NCBI RefSeq assembly: GCF_032116555.1
Contig: NZ_CP134949.1
Span: 992,001-1,056,000, forward strand
DNA: 64,000 bases
Direction of reading: 5' to 3'
Source: Halobaculum sp. XH14
GTDB taxonomy: Archaea; Halobacteriota; Halobacteria; Halobacteriales; Haloferacaceae
Of this stretch, positions 8,672 through 17,780 are shown in pieces (within the stretch, counting starts at the first letter, position 1; every line of letters starts with the position of its first letter). Position numbers and translations under genes: made by a program. The notes below the pieces were generated by a model, which did not search any database, was not told where the DNA came from, and saw only the letters and a list, made by a program, of their open reading frames with translations.

Positions 8672-9112
8672 TCAGATACCCAGGCTGTAGGGCCACTGGA
8701 CCGAGGAGAGCGCGAGGAACACGAGCGCGCCGCCGAGGATGGTCATGTTCTTCAGGAAGTGGGTCATCTCGTCCTGGGTCTGTTCCTCGGGGACCGCCCA
8801 GAAGTCGTGGAAGACGAACGCGGCGGCGAGCGCGAACAGCACGATCGCGCCGGCCGCCCACGGGACGAGCGCGCCGGCGGCGATGCCGAGGCCGCCGAAC
8901 AGGAGCATCCCGCCCGAGAACAGCACGCCGAACCTGGGCGCGGGGAGTCCCTTCGCCTCGGCGTAGCCGGTCAACGCGTCGACGTTCTGGAAGTGGTTCA
9001 GGCCGTTGAACGCGAGTACCAGGCCGAACAGCAGCCGTCCGACGAGGAACGCCTCGGCTGCGCCGGGTCCATCGAACACGGTTCCGCCCTGCAGGATAAC
9101 GGTAGCGTCCAT
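8672..9112 (-). CDS. DoxX family membrane protein
   Basis: The 146-aa product has four hydrophobic segments (about residues 23-42, 63-82, 85-106 and 124-141) and the DoxX-type GRLLFGLVLAFNGLNHF start followed by YAEAKGLPAPRF. DoxX proteins are small quinone- or redox-related membrane proteins of mostly unknown role; in archaea DoxD/DoxX forms part of thiosulfate:quinone oxidoreductase, but short stand-alone versions like this one have no assigned function. It is upstream of the NAD kinase-like gene on the same strand with a 70-bp gap, so co-transcription is possible. Confidence 0.85.
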   Translation of the reverse strand: MDATVILQGGTVFDGPGAAEAFLVGRLLFGLVLAFNGLNHFQNVDALTGYAEAKGLPAPRFGVLFSGGMLLFGGLGIAAGALVPWAAGAIVLFALAAAFVFHDFWAVPEEQTQDEMTHFLKNMTILGGALVFLALSSVQWPYSLGI

Positions 9113-9466
9113 GTGCGAGTTCCCCTACCGCACCGCGCTACTTATCCGTTTGCTGACACGGCGGTCACCGGGTTACGGCGATGTCACCGCCCGGGATCGC
9201 CGGCTTCAGTGACGACAGGCAGAAACGACCAGTTCCGGGGTCGTGTCGCCGAAAACTACCGGCTCACTTTCCGGGTCGGATACATCTTCCGTGCTGTGGC
9301 GGAGTCTCGACGTTCGCGTGGTGTCTCGACGCCCGGATGCGGTCTCTCGACGCCCGGACGCGGAGTCGGCGTTCGACGCGGTGGCATCGTTCGGACGCGC
9401 TCGGCGACGGCCGCTCCAGCGGGTGGTACGCTTATTGCGGTCGGTGGGAAAGCCCGAACGAAGCGA
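9113..9466. other. intergenic region between divergent genes
   Basis: The 354 bases between the divergent DoxX and DICT genes contain a short tandem repeat (TCTCGACGCCCGGA twice, about 9324-9358) and, near the right end, the AT-rich CGCTTATTG (9430-9438), about 30-37 nt before the DICT gene start and a plausible TATA box. No convincing gene was seen. Confidence 0.4.
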
Positions 9467-10186
9467 ATGCCGCTCACCGACCTCATCGAGGACGCCGAAC
9501 GGGGCGAAAAGCGGATCACGGTGTTCGATCCGCCGACGGACGCCGTCGTCGCCGAACTCCGCGAGTACGTCGCCGACCAGCAGGTCCGCGTCGACGTCGC
9601 CGCGACCGACAGCGACCTCTCCGGGTACGCGGTCCTCTCGGACGAGCGCGGCGACGAGGTGCTCACGGCCGTCGACCTCCGACACCTCGGCGGCGACCCC
9701 GTGGGCGAACTCGGGGCCGAACGGACGCTCTCGCCGATCTTCGAGGAGTTGGCCGACACGACGTTCACCTCCTACGACGTCGGGCAGATGATCGCGGCCT
9801 CCCGCGAGATCGAGGACCGCGCGTGGCGGACCGGCGTGGGCGAACTCCACGCCGGGTTCCAGACCGGGACGGCGCTGAGCGCACAGACGGCCGCATACCG
9901 TGACCTGGCCGCCAAGGACCTCGACGTCCACGTCTACTGTACCCCGGACACGAACGCGCCGCACCTCGACGGGGTCACCGTCCACGCGGCGGACGTCCGC
10001 GAGATCCGGGAGTCGTGGTTCGTCGTCTTCGACGGCGGAGGGGAGGACGAACGGGCGTGCGCCCTGCTGGCCGAGGAACGGGGCGCCGGCGACGAGCGGG
10101 CGTTCTACGGCTTCTGGACGTACGATCCGGCGATCGTCGCCGACGCGCTGGAACACCTCTGGGAGCGGTATCACCTCGCCGCGTGA
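9467..10186 (+). CDS. DICT sensory domain protein
   Basis: A 239-aa protein resembling haloarchaeal stand-alone DICT domain proteins (sensor domain named from diguanylate cyclases and two-component systems). The DICT core with its conserved SYDVGQMIAASREIEDRAWR-like helix lies about residues 90-125, followed by YCTPDTNAPHLDGVTVH and the C-terminal FYGFWTYDPAIV. In haloarchaea such proteins often stand near bacterio-opsin-activator-type regulators; none is adjacent here. The ATG at 9467 gives MPLTDLIEDAERGEKRITVFDPP, and upstream frame extension is shadow. Its 3' end lies about 10 nt before a palindromic site in front of the COG1361/MMPL operon. Confidence 0.82.
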   Translation: MPLTDLIEDAERGEKRITVFDPPTDAVVAELREYVADQQVRVDVAATDSDLSGYAVLSDERGDEVLTAVDLRHLGGDPVGELGAERTLSPIFEELADTTFTSYDVGQMIAASREIEDRAWRTGVGELHAGFQTGTALSAQTAAYRDLAAKDLDVHVYCTPDTNAPHLDGVTVHAADVREIRESWFVVFDGGGEDERACALLAEERGAGDERAFYGFWTYDPAIVADALEHLWERYHLAA

Positions 10187-10194
10187 CTGGTTGT

Positions 10195-10210
10195 CTGAAC
10201 GTTCATTCAG
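10195..10210. promoter_or_regulatory. palindromic operator candidate TGAACGTTCA
   Basis: CTGAACGTTCATTCAG contains the perfect 10-bp palindrome TGAACGTTCA (10196-10205) and an outer CTGAA...TTCAG symmetry. Such sites resemble TetR/AcrR-type operators found in front of MMPL efflux genes. It lies about 60-75 nt before the COG1361 start codon. No TetR gene is visible nearby, so the regulator would be encoded elsewhere. Confidence 0.5.
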
Positions 10211-10225
10211 TTTCTGCTGGTTTGG

Positions 10226-10243
10226 CACGACTTATGAGTCGTG
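10226..10243. promoter_or_regulatory. dyad CACGACT-TATG-AGTCGTG over the promoter
   Basis: A perfect 7-bp inverted repeat (10226-10232 and 10237-10243) surrounds TATG, with the AT-rich centre 26-43 nt upstream of the ATG at 10269. Its position over the expected TATA region suggests a repressor-binding site; it could alternatively form a hairpin in RNA reading through from the DICT gene. Confidence 0.5.
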
Positions 10244-10268
10244 ACCGTCAATCGCCGACATCGAGTTC

Positions 10269-11789
10269 ATGTCCCGCCGCTCCATCGTCGTCTGTTTCGT
10301 CGTCCTGCTCGTGGCCGTGCCGATGGCCGTGAGCGCGGTCGACATCCGATTCGAAACGAGCGTCCCCGAACCGAACGTGCAGCCGGGGGCGTCCCAGGAA
10401 CTCACGTTTCAGCTGACCAACGACGCGTACAGGGCCGACGACCGGGCCGACACCGCACGCGAAGTCGAGGTGACGGTCCGTGGCGGCGACACGAACATCT
10501 CCGTGCAGTCGGGGGTTCGGTCGCTCGGAACCATGCGGGACGGCGTCCCGCAGACGGTGAGCGTCCAGATCCAGGTGCCCGCCGACATCCCCGCCGGCAC
10601 TCACGAACTGCCGGTGAGGGTGGAGTATCTCGACGCGGATGACGACCGCGAGACGAAGACCGTCACCGTCCCGGTCAGGGTCGAGGAGCGCGCACGGTTC
10701 GTCGTCGAGGACGTCGACACGACCGTGCCGGTCGGCGGCAGCGGCACCGTCACCGTCAACGTGACCAACGAGGGCGAGGAGGCGGCTTCGAACGCGGTGC
10801 TCGCCTTCCAGTCCGGGAACGCCGACGTGACGTTCTCCACCTCCGCGACCACCCGCCGGTTCGTCGGCGAGTGGGAACCGAACGAGACGAAATCCGTCGA
10901 GGTCGACGCCTCCGTCGCCAACTCCGCCGAGACGCGCGAGTACGCCGTCGATACCACCGTCGAGTACGAGGACACCGACGGCATCGCGGCCACCTCCCAA
11001 CCGCTCTCGTTCGGCCTGACGCCGCTGTCCGAGCAGACGTTCGGCGTCGAGGGCGTCGAGAGCACGCTCCGGGTCGGTGACGACGGGACGATGACCGGCA
11101 CGGTGACGAACACGGGCGAGCGCACCGCCCGGAACGTCGTCGTCATGCTGGAGACCTCGAACCCGAACGTCTCGCCGCTCGAAACCGAGGCCGCGGTCGG
11201 CGACCTCGAACCCGGGCAGTCCGCCGAGTTCGCCTTCGACGTCTCGGTGTCCGATTCGGCGGAAGCCGGCGCGCGACAGTTCGGCCTCACGATGCAGTAC
11301 CGTGACGACGAGGGAACCCAGCGCACGAGCGAGTCGACCGACGTCCGCGTCGAGGTCGGCGAGGAGCGCGACGAGTTCGGCGTCTCGCCGGTCGACGCCA
11401 GCTTCGAGGTCGGCTCGGGCGGCGAGCTCGTCCTCGAACTGACGAACAACCGGGAGACGGCGGTCTCGGACGTCTCGGCGAAGCTGTTCGCCGACGCGCC
11501 GCTCTCCTCTGCCGACGACGAGGCGTTCGTCCCCGAACTCGGCCCCGGCGAGACGGCGGAGGTCGTCTTTGACCTGAGCGTCGCCGGCTCGGCGACCGAC
11601 AAGACGTACCCGCTGAGCGTGGACTTCCAGTACGAGACGGCCGAGGGCGACACGCGAATCTCTGACGCCTACCAGGTCCCCGTCGAGGTCACCGAGCCCG
11701 AGGGCGGCGGGCTCCCGCTGCCGGTGCTTGGCGGCGTGGCGGCGCTCCTCGTCCTCCTCGGCGCCGGCGTCTACTACAGGCGTCGGTAA
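10269..11789 (+). CDS. exported COG1361-type S-layer/CARDB-like protein
   Basis: The 506-aa protein has a Sec-type signal peptide (about residues 1-23, ending AVSAVD), four to five repeated immunoglobulin-like or CARDB/NEW3-type segments with the turn G-T-V-T-N-x-G-E (for example VTVNVTNEGEE, MTGTVTNTGERTARNV and LVLELTNNRETAV), and a C-terminal transmembrane helix (about 480-502) followed by YYRRR. It is therefore a cell-surface protein anchored by its C-terminus. It is 3 nt from the MMPL transporter gene, and the pairing of COG1361 proteins with MMPL exporters is common in archaea, so it probably serves as an external partner of that transporter. Confidence 0.85.
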   Translation: MSRRSIVVCFVVLLVAVPMAVSAVDIRFETSVPEPNVQPGASQELTFQLTNDAYRADDRADTAREVEVTVRGGDTNISVQSGVRSLGTMRDGVPQTVSVQIQVPADIPAGTHELPVRVEYLDADDDRETKTVTVPVRVEERARFVVEDVDTTVPVGGSGTVTVNVTNEGEEAASNAVLAFQSGNADVTFSTSATTRRFVGEWEPNETKSVEVDASVANSAETREYAVDTTVEYEDTDGIAATSQPLSFGLTPLSEQTFGVEGVESTLRVGDDGTMTGTVTNTGERTARNVVVMLETSNPNVSPLETEAAVGDLEPGQSAEFAFDVSVSDSAEAGARQFGLTMQYRDDEGTQRTSESTDVRVEVGEERDEFGVSPVDASFEVGSGGELVLELTNNRETAVSDVSAKLFADAPLSSADDEAFVPELGPGETAEVVFDLSVAGSATDKTYPLSVDFQYETAEGDTRISDAYQVPVEVTEPEGGGLPLPVLGGVAALLVLLGAGVYYRRR

Positions 11790-11792
11790 CTG

Positions 11793-14330
11793 ATGGCGGG
11801 GTTGGATCACGAACGGCTTCTCGAGCGGGCGAGCGGGCTGGTCACCGACCGTCCCGGCCGGATCATCGTCGCGTTCCTGCTCGTGACGTCAGTGTTCGCG
11901 GTGGGACTGGGCAACGTCTCGACCGAGGCCGGCACCTCGCAGTTCGCCGCGGGCATCCCGGCCGAGGAGGCGCTCTCGGACGTCCAGCGCGAGTTCGGCC
12001 CCTCGTTCACGGCCGACACCGGCAGCACGCAGCTCATCCAGCGGAACCGGAACGTGCTCACGAAGCCGGCGATGCTTCGGATGTTGCGGACACAGGAACG
12101 GATACAGGAACGTGACGACCTGCGCGTCACCGGCGTCTCCAGTTCGGCGGCGGTCGTCGCACGGACCATCGATCCGTCCGCGACGACCACGGAGGCACAG
12201 ATCAGGGCCCTCGAGCGGTCGACGCCCGCCGAGGTCCGCGCCGCCGTCCGCGAGAACGCGGACAACCCCGCGTTCACCGGATCGGTCTCCTCGGACTTCA
12301 ACCGGGAGTCGGCGACCGCCTCCGCCACCATCGGCGTCGTGTCACACGAGCTCCCGAGCGGGCTCTCCTCGGGCGCTGCGGCCGGACAGGGTGGGACGAG
12401 CCCGCTGACGCCGATCCAGCAGCGGATCGAACGCGTCGTCGCCAGCGGCGGCGGCGACATCACCGTCTTCGGCGCGGGCATCCTCGCGGCGGAGTTCTCA
12501 CAGGTCATCGTCGACTCGCTGCTCATCGTCACCCCGGCGGCGGTCGTGTTCATCATCTTCTTCCTCGTCGTCGCCTACCGGGACCTGCTCGACCTGCTGC
12601 TCGGCACCGTGACGCTGCTGATGGCCGTCGTGTGGACGTTCGGGTTCCTCGGACTCGCGGGCATCCCGTTCAACCAGGTGATGATCGCGGTGCCGCCGCT
12701 GTTGCTGGCGGTCGGAATCGACTTCGGCATCCACGTCGTCAACCGGTACCGCGAGGACCGCAAGGACGCCGGCGTCGCCGGCGCGATGAGGGTGACGACG
12801 AGACAGCTGCTCGTCGCGTTCTTCATCGTCACCGGGACGACCGTCATCGGTTTCCTCTCGAACTTCGCCTCCGATCTCGGTCCGATCCAGGACTTCGGGC
12901 TCGTCGCGGCGGTCGGCATCCTGTTCACCTTCCTGCTGTTCGGGGTGTTCCTCCCCGCCGCGAAGGTGTGGATCGACCGCCGGCGCGACCGGATCCCGAT
13001 CCCGACGTACAGTCAGGAGCCGCTCGGGGCCGAGGGCTCCCGGCTCGGGTGGGCGCTCTCCGGCGGCGTCACTGTCGCGCGGAAGGCGCCGGTGTTCTTC
13101 CTTGCCGTCATGCTCGTCGGCTCGATCGCCGCCGGCGGCTACGCGACCGGCGTGGACACGTCGTTCACCCAGGAGGACTTCCTCCCGCCCGAGGAGACGC
13201 CGGCGTATCTCGATTCGCTCCCGGAACCGTTCGCCCCGGCCGACTACTCGGTCGTGGGGACGCTGAACTACCTCGAGGACAACTTCGAGACGACGAACGA
13301 CGGGCAGGTGACGGTGTATGTCGAGGGACGGTTGCAACGTGACACCTCCCTGGAGGAGATCCACAGGATGGGGAGCGACCCGCCGAACTCGTTCGTCAGC
13401 GAGGACCGACAGGCCGACTCCACCTCCATCGTGACGGTGATCCGGTCGCACGCCCGGGAGGACGAGGAGTTCAGCGAACTCGTCGCGCGAAACGACCGCG
13501 ACGGCGACGGCATCCCCGACGAGGATCTGGGCGAGGTGTACGACGCGCTGCTCGCCTCCTCGGCGGGCCCGGAGGCGGCCCAGTACCTCGCCGAGGACCG
13601 CCGGTCCGCCCGCGTCGTCTACACGACGAAGGCGAGCGCGTCACAGAGCGAGATTACGGCCGACGCCCGCGGGGTCGCCGATCGCTTCCGCGGCGACGCG
13701 ACCGCGACCGGCAACACGGTCGTGTTCCAGGCGGTCTCGGACCTGATCTTCCAGTCGGCGGTCCAGAGTCTGGCCATCGCGCTGGGGCTGACGGTCGTGT
13801 TCCTCCTCCTCATCTACCGGCTCTTCGAGGGGTTCGCGTCGCTGGGACTGGCCAACACCGTCCCCATCGTCATCGCGGTGGCGAGCGTCGCGGCCACGAT
13901 GCGGCTCGCCGGCATCTCGTTCAACGCCTTTACCGCCACGATTCTCTCGCTCACCATCGGGCTGGGCATCGACTACTCGGTCCACGTCACCCACCGGTTC
14001 ATCGACGAGCGTCGCGAGGCCGGGCTGTTCACCGCGCTCGACCGGACGGTCCGTGGCACCGGCGGCGCGCTGGCCGGCAGCATGATCACGACGACGACGG
14101 GAATCGGCGTGCTCGTGCTCGCCGTCCTCAGCATCCTCGGCCAGTTCGGCGTGCTGACGGCGCTGTCGATCCTCTACTCGTTCCTCGCGTCGCTGTTCGT
14201 CCTCCCCTCGACGCTGGTCGTCTGGGACCGCGCGCTCGGGTTCGATCCGGATCGCCCGATTCCGAAATCGTCCTCGGCGGGCGACGGCTCGCCGAGCGAG
14301 GAGTCCGCTGCTGCTTCCGCCGTGGACTGA
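11793..14330 (+). CDS. RND/MMPL family transporter
   Basis: This 845-aa protein has 12 predicted transmembrane segments in the RND arrangement: TM1 (about 24-44), a large external loop (45-245), TM2-6 (about 247-395), TM7 (about 425-450), a second large loop (about 455-650) and TM8-12 (about 655-815). Conserved inner-membrane motifs GIDFGIHVVNRYREDR and GIDYSVHVTHRFIDERR mark TM4 and TM10 ends in the two halves. MMPL proteins export lipids or hydrophobic compounds driven by ion gradients. The gene follows the COG1361 gene by 3 nt and is almost surely in the same operon. Substrate unknown. Confidence 0.9.
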   Translation: MAGLDHERLLERASGLVTDRPGRIIVAFLLVTSVFAVGLGNVSTEAGTSQFAAGIPAEEALSDVQREFGPSFTADTGSTQLIQRNRNVLTKPAMLRMLRTQERIQERDDLRVTGVSSSAAVVARTIDPSATTTEAQIRALERSTPAEVRAAVRENADNPAFTGSVSSDFNRESATASATIGVVSHELPSGLSSGAAAGQGGTSPLTPIQQRIERVVASGGGDITVFGAGILAAEFSQVIVDSLLIVTPAAVVFIIFFLVVAYRDLLDLLLGTVTLLMAVVWTFGFLGLAGIPFNQVMIAVPPLLLAVGIDFGIHVVNRYREDRKDAGVAGAMRVTTRQLLVAFFIVTGTTVIGFLSNFASDLGPIQDFGLVAAVGILFTFLLFGVFLPAAKVWIDRRRDRIPIPTYSQEPLGAEGSRLGWALSGGVTVARKAPVFFLAVMLVGSIAAGGYATGVDTSFTQEDFLPPEETPAYLDSLPEPFAPADYSVVGTLNYLEDNFETTNDGQVTVYVEGRLQRDTSLEEIHRMGSDPPNSFVSEDRQADSTSIVTVIRSHAREDEEFSELVARNDRDGDGIPDEDLGEVYDALLASSAGPEAAQYLAEDRRSARVVYTTKASASQSEITADARGVADRFRGDATATGNTVVFQAVSDLIFQSAVQSLAIALGLTVVFLLLIYRLFEGFASLGLANTVPIVIAVASVAATMRLAGISFNAFTATILSLTIGLGIDYSVHVTHRFIDERREAGLFTALDRTVRGTGGALAGSMITTTTGIGVLVLAVLSILGQFGVLTALSILYSFLASLFVLPSTLVVWDRALGFDPDRPIPKSSSAGDGSPSEESAAASAVD

Positions 14331-14409
14331 CTCCCCGTCCCGATACGACCATCCGTGTCGCACAGTCCGGCGATGGGTTTCGTGACCACGAACTCATCAG
14401 TGACGGGAC

Positions 14410-14709
14410 TCAGCGACGAATGTGGAACCCCGACTCTCCCTCGGGGTCGCCGTACTCCGCCTCGACGTCCTCCACGAACGCGGCGTCGCTCCCGGAGTGA
14501 CACCACTCGACCATCGTGGCCACGTCCGGACGCTCGCCCTCGAAGACGGCCTCGACCCGGCCGTCATCGAGGTTCCGGACCCAGCCGTCGACGCCCCGGT
14601 CGCGTGCGGCGTCCCGGGTGCTCGCCCGGTAGAAGACGCCCTGGACGGTTCCCGAGACGAACACGTGCGCGCGGGTGCGGTCGACGGAGTCGTCTGTCGC
14701 ATCGCTCAT
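14410..14709 (-). CDS. acylphosphatase
   Basis: The 99-aa protein has the acylphosphatase signature: VSGTVQGVFYRAST with catalytic Arg28, and GWVRNLDDGRVEAVFEG with catalytic Asn46. It hydrolyses acyl phosphates such as carbamoyl or 1,3-bisphosphoglyceryl phosphate in the cytoplasm. The ATG at 14709 gives a near-standard length; an in-frame ATG at 14736 would add nine residues and cannot be excluded. It is a single gene between the convergent MMPL gene and the divergent glmM. Confidence 0.93.
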   Translation of the reverse strand: MSDATDDSVDRTRAHVFVSGTVQGVFYRASTRDAARDRGVDGWVRNLDDGRVEAVFEGERPDVATMVEWCHSGSDAAFVEDVEAEYGDPEGESGFHIRR

Positions 14710-14960
14710 ACCAGTCGCTGTGTCGTCCGTCGGCAAAAGTCGGACGGCGACGGCGGTGGATGTGGGCTAGCAGGCGGCACGGGGAGGGTCCGAAGCGGTC
14801 TGCCGCACGTCCGCCTCGTCCACCGGGGCGACGCGGGAACCAACCGCTGGCCGCTTCGGATGCGTTCGTCAGGTCACGGGACGGCTGGCCGCGTCATCGT
14901 ACATGAACGCTCGGGGCCGATTCCGGGAGAGTCTTTTAGCGCCGCCGTCGAGCCACCCGT

Positions 14961-16442
14961 ATGGACCTGTTCGGTACCGCCGGAATCCGCGGAAGCGCCC
15001 GGGAGCGCGTCACGCCGGAACTGGCGCTGGACGTGGCACGCGCCGTCGGCGCTGCCGCGGTCGAGGCGGGCGACCGGGAGTTCGTGGTGGCCCGCGACGG
15101 CCGCGTGACGGGCCCGTCGCTCGCGGCGGCCGTCGAGGCCGGCCTCACCTCTGCGGGCGCGAACGTGACCCGGCTCGGCCAGCTACCGACGCCGGGGCTC
15201 GCGTTCGCCTCGCGCGGCCGGCGCGGCGTCATGCTCACCGCCTCGCACAACCCCCCGACCGACAACGGGATCAAGCTGTTCGCCGACGGCGTCGAGTACG
15301 CCGAGACGGCCGAGACTGACGTGGAACGCCGGGTCGAAGCCGGCGTCGCGCCGGCCCCGTGGGACGAGTGGGGCGACGTGTCGGCCGACGACACCCTGAC
15401 GGCCTATCGGAACGCGGTCGCGGCGTACGCCGCCGGGTTCGGGTCGGACCCGGCGGGCGTCCGCGTCGCGGTCGACTGCGGCAACGGGATGGCCTCGGTG
15501 GCGACGCCGCACGTCCTGCGGGCACTCGGCGCGGACGTGGTCACCCTGAACGCGAACGTCGACGGCCACTTCCCCGGGCGGGAGTCGAAGCCGACCGCCG
15601 AGTCGCTCGCGGACCTGCGCGCGTTCGTGGCCGACGGTGGAGCCGCCTTCGGCATCGGCCACGACGGCGACGCCGACCGCATCGTCGTCGTCGACGGCGA
15701 CGGGGCGGTCGTCCACGAGGACACCGTCCTCGCCATCCTCGCCGAGCGGTACGTCCGGGAGAGCGACGCGGCCGAGCCAGTCGTGGTGACGACGCCGAAC
15801 GCGTCGGGGCGCATCGACGAGCGCGTCCGCGAGGCTGACGGCCGCGTCGAGCGGGTCGCGCTGGGATACCTCCACGACGGAATCGCCGCCGCCCACGAGG
15901 ACGGTGACGAGGTCGTCTTCGCCGCCGAACCGTGGAAGCACATCCACACCGGGTTCGGCGGGTGGATCGACGGCGTCGCCAGCGCGGCAGTGTTGACCCG
16001 GCTGGTCGCCGAATCCGCGCGGGAGCGTGCGGACGCGACCGACGGAGCCGAATCGGCTGACGGAGCCGAAGCTGACGCGACCGACGGGGTCGAAACGACC
16101 GACGATGCGGACCGGTCCGCGACGGTCGACGGGCTCGCCGGCCTCCGGGAGCCCGTGACCGAGCGACCGTACCGGAAGGTGAGCGTCGACTGTCCGGACG
16201 GGGCAAAGCGGGCGGCGATGGACCGGCTGGGGACGACGCTCCCGGAGGCGTTCCCCGACGCATCGGTGTCGACCGAGTACGGCGTCCGGCTCACGTTCCC
16301 CGACGACGCGTGGACGCTCGTCCGGCCGAGCGGAACCGAGCCGTACGTCCGAGTGTACGCAGAGAGCGACGCGGTCGACGAGCTGGTCGAGGCGGTGGCC
16401 GGTCACGTCGAGTCGGCCGTGAAAGCCGTCAGCGAGCCGTAA
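14961..16442 (+). CDS. glmM: phosphoglucosamine mutase-like phosphohexomutase (GlmM)
   Basis: This 493-aa alpha-D-phosphohexomutase carries FGTAGIRG at its N-terminus, the phosphoserine loop TASHNP with Ser95, the Mg-binding loop DGDADR at 235-240 and the phosphate-binding loop RPSGTEPYVR from 455. The FGTAGIRG and MLTASHNP details fit the GlmM/archaeal phosphomannomutase branch, converting glucosamine-6-phosphate to glucosamine-1-phosphate, but a PMM/PGM role is possible. Two oddities: the sugar-specificity loop reads EPWKHIH (323-329) where EXSGH is usual, and an Ala/Asp/Thr-rich insertion with TDG-V/A-E repeats (about 353-390) sits before the last domain. It stands just before the nucleoside ABC importer but probably has a separate promoter. 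Confidence 0.85.
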   Translation: MDLFGTAGIRGSARERVTPELALDVARAVGAAAVEAGDREFVVARDGRVTGPSLAAAVEAGLTSAGANVTRLGQLPTPGLAFASRGRRGVMLTASHNPPTDNGIKLFADGVEYAETAETDVERRVEAGVAPAPWDEWGDVSADDTLTAYRNAVAAYAAGFGSDPAGVRVAVDCGNGMASVATPHVLRALGADVVTLNANVDGHFPGRESKPTAESLADLRAFVADGGAAFGIGHDGDADRIVVVDGDGAVVHEDTVLAILAERYVRESDAAEPVVVTTPNASGRIDERVREADGRVERVALGYLHDGIAAAHEDGDEVVFAAEPWKHIHTGFGGWIDGVASAAVLTRLVAESARERADATDGAESADGAEADATDGVETTDDADRSATVDGLAGLREPVTERPYRKVSVDCPDGAKRAAMDRLGTTLPEAFPDASVSTEYGVRLTFPDDAWTLVRPSGTEPYVRVYAESDAVDELVEAVAGHVESAVKAVSEP

Positions 16443-16457
16443 CGACCGGAGCGACGA

Positions 16458-16465
16458 TTTTAAAC
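16458..16465 (+). promoter_or_regulatory. TATA box for the BMP lipoprotein gene
   Basis: TTTTAAAC lies 24-31 nt upstream of the ATG at 16489, the spacing expected for a leaderless haloarchaeal transcript. It stands out in an otherwise GC-rich 46-bp spacer after glmM. Confidence 0.6.
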
Positions 16466-16488
16466 CGGACTACTACGGGTCTACGTGT

Positions 16489-17637
16489 ATGTCCCGAGAC
16501 ATAGACAGGCGTACGTTCGTGAAAGGAGCGAGTACCGCGGGAATCGTGGGACTCGCCGGCTGCGCCGGCGGTCCCGAGGACGGCGGCGGCGACGCGACGG
16601 ACACGCCGAGCGACGAGGAGACCCCGTCCGGCGAGGACACGGCGACTGACACCCCCAGCGGGGGGTCGGCCGAACTCAACGTCGGGATGGTGTACGCCAC
16701 CGGCGGCCTGGGCGACGGGTCGTTCAACGATCAGGCCCAGACCGGCATCCAGCAGGCCGCGGACGAACTCGGCGTCTCCTACGACGAGTCCCAGCCCGGC
16801 TCCGTCTCGGAGTTCGCGACCTACCAGCAGCAGTACGCCCAGTCCACGGACCCGGACTACGGGCTGGTCTCGTGTATCGGTTTCCTGCAGGCCGACGCGC
16901 TCTCGGAGACCGCCGCCGACTTCCCGGATCAGGACTTCATGATCGTCGACTCCGTCGTCGAGAGCGACAACGTCGCCTCCTACACGTTCGCCGAACACGA
17001 GGGGTCGTTCCTGGTCGGCCAGCTGGCCGGCCTGCTCACGACCTCCGAGTTCTCGGCCGGCGCGGGGTCGACCCAGCCCGACGAGACGAGCGTCGGCTTC
17101 GTCGGCGGCGTCGAGAGCAGCCTCATCCAGAAGTTCGAGGCCGGGTTCAGGGCCGGCGTCGCACACGCGAACTCCGAGGTCGACGTACAGACGACGTACG
17201 TGGGCGACTTCAACGACCCGAGCGGCGGGCAGGAGGCGGCGCTCGCGATGTACAACTCCGGCGCGGACATCGTCTACCACGCGGCGGGCAACACCGGCAC
17301 CGGCGTGTTCCAGGCGGCACAGGAGGCCGGCCGGTTCGCGCTCGGCGTGGACTCCGACCAGTCGATCACCCGCTCGAACTACGCCGACGTCATCCTCGCC
17401 TCGATGGTCAAGCGCGTCGACACGGCCGTCTTCAACGCCGCCGAGGCGAAGATCAACGGCGAGTTCGAGGGTGGTTCGATCAACGCGCTCGGGCTGGAAC
17501 AGGAGGGCGTCGCCATCGTCTACGGCGCCGAACTCGGCTCGGAGCTCTCCGCGGACGTCACGGACCCGGTTTCGGCCTCCCGGGAGGCGATCATCGACGG
17601 CGAGATCGAGGTCCCCCAGAGCCCGAGCGAACTGTAA
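16489..17637 (+). CDS. BMP family nucleoside-binding lipoprotein (ABC importer)
   Basis: The 382-aa protein has a Tat signal (RRTFVKGAS) followed by the lipobox LAGC with Cys25, so it is exported folded and lipid-anchored. A Thr/Asp/Gly/Ser-rich linker (about 30-62) precedes the BMP/PnrA-like periplasmic-binding domain, which starts at LNVGMVYATGGLGDGSFND and contains GFVGGVESSLIQKFEAGF and YHAAGNTGTGVF. This family binds purine nucleosides or related compounds. The genes for the ATPase and two permeases follow, so it is the substrate-binding part of a complete importer. A poly-T tract downstream suggests that a separate, abundant transcript is made for the binding protein. Confidence 0.92.
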   Translation: MSRDIDRRTFVKGASTAGIVGLAGCAGGPEDGGGDATDTPSDEETPSGEDTATDTPSGGSAELNVGMVYATGGLGDGSFNDQAQTGIQQAADELGVSYDESQPGSVSEFATYQQQYAQSTDPDYGLVSCIGFLQADALSETAADFPDQDFMIVDSVVESDNVASYTFAEHEGSFLVGQLAGLLTTSEFSAGAGSTQPDETSVGFVGGVESSLIQKFEAGFRAGVAHANSEVDVQTTYVGDFNDPSGGQEAALAMYNSGADIVYHAAGNTGTGVFQAAQEAGRFALGVDSDQSITRSNYADVILASMVKRVDTAVFNAAEAKINGEFEGGSINALGLEQEGVAIVYGAELGSELSADVTDPVSASREAIIDGEIEVPQSPSEL

Positions 17638-17670
17638 CGACGACCGACGGGACCGGCTCGACCCGTTCGC

Positions 17671-17690
17671 GGAACCGCCTCGTTTTTGGG
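17671..17690 (+). terminator. poly-T terminator after the BMP gene
   Basis: GGAACCGCCTCGTTTTTGGG contains a run of five T (17683-17687) about 46 nt after the BMP stop codon. Archaeal termination needs mainly a T-tract, and the next gene has its own TATA box, so a transcript end here is plausible. Confidence 0.45.
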
Positions 17691-17780
17691 ACCGCCCGAA
17701 CTGAACTGGCGGCTCTCCCCGCGCCCAGACCCGCCAGTATCGCTTTTCACCCGCGCGCCGCGTCCGAACAGAAACGGGCC

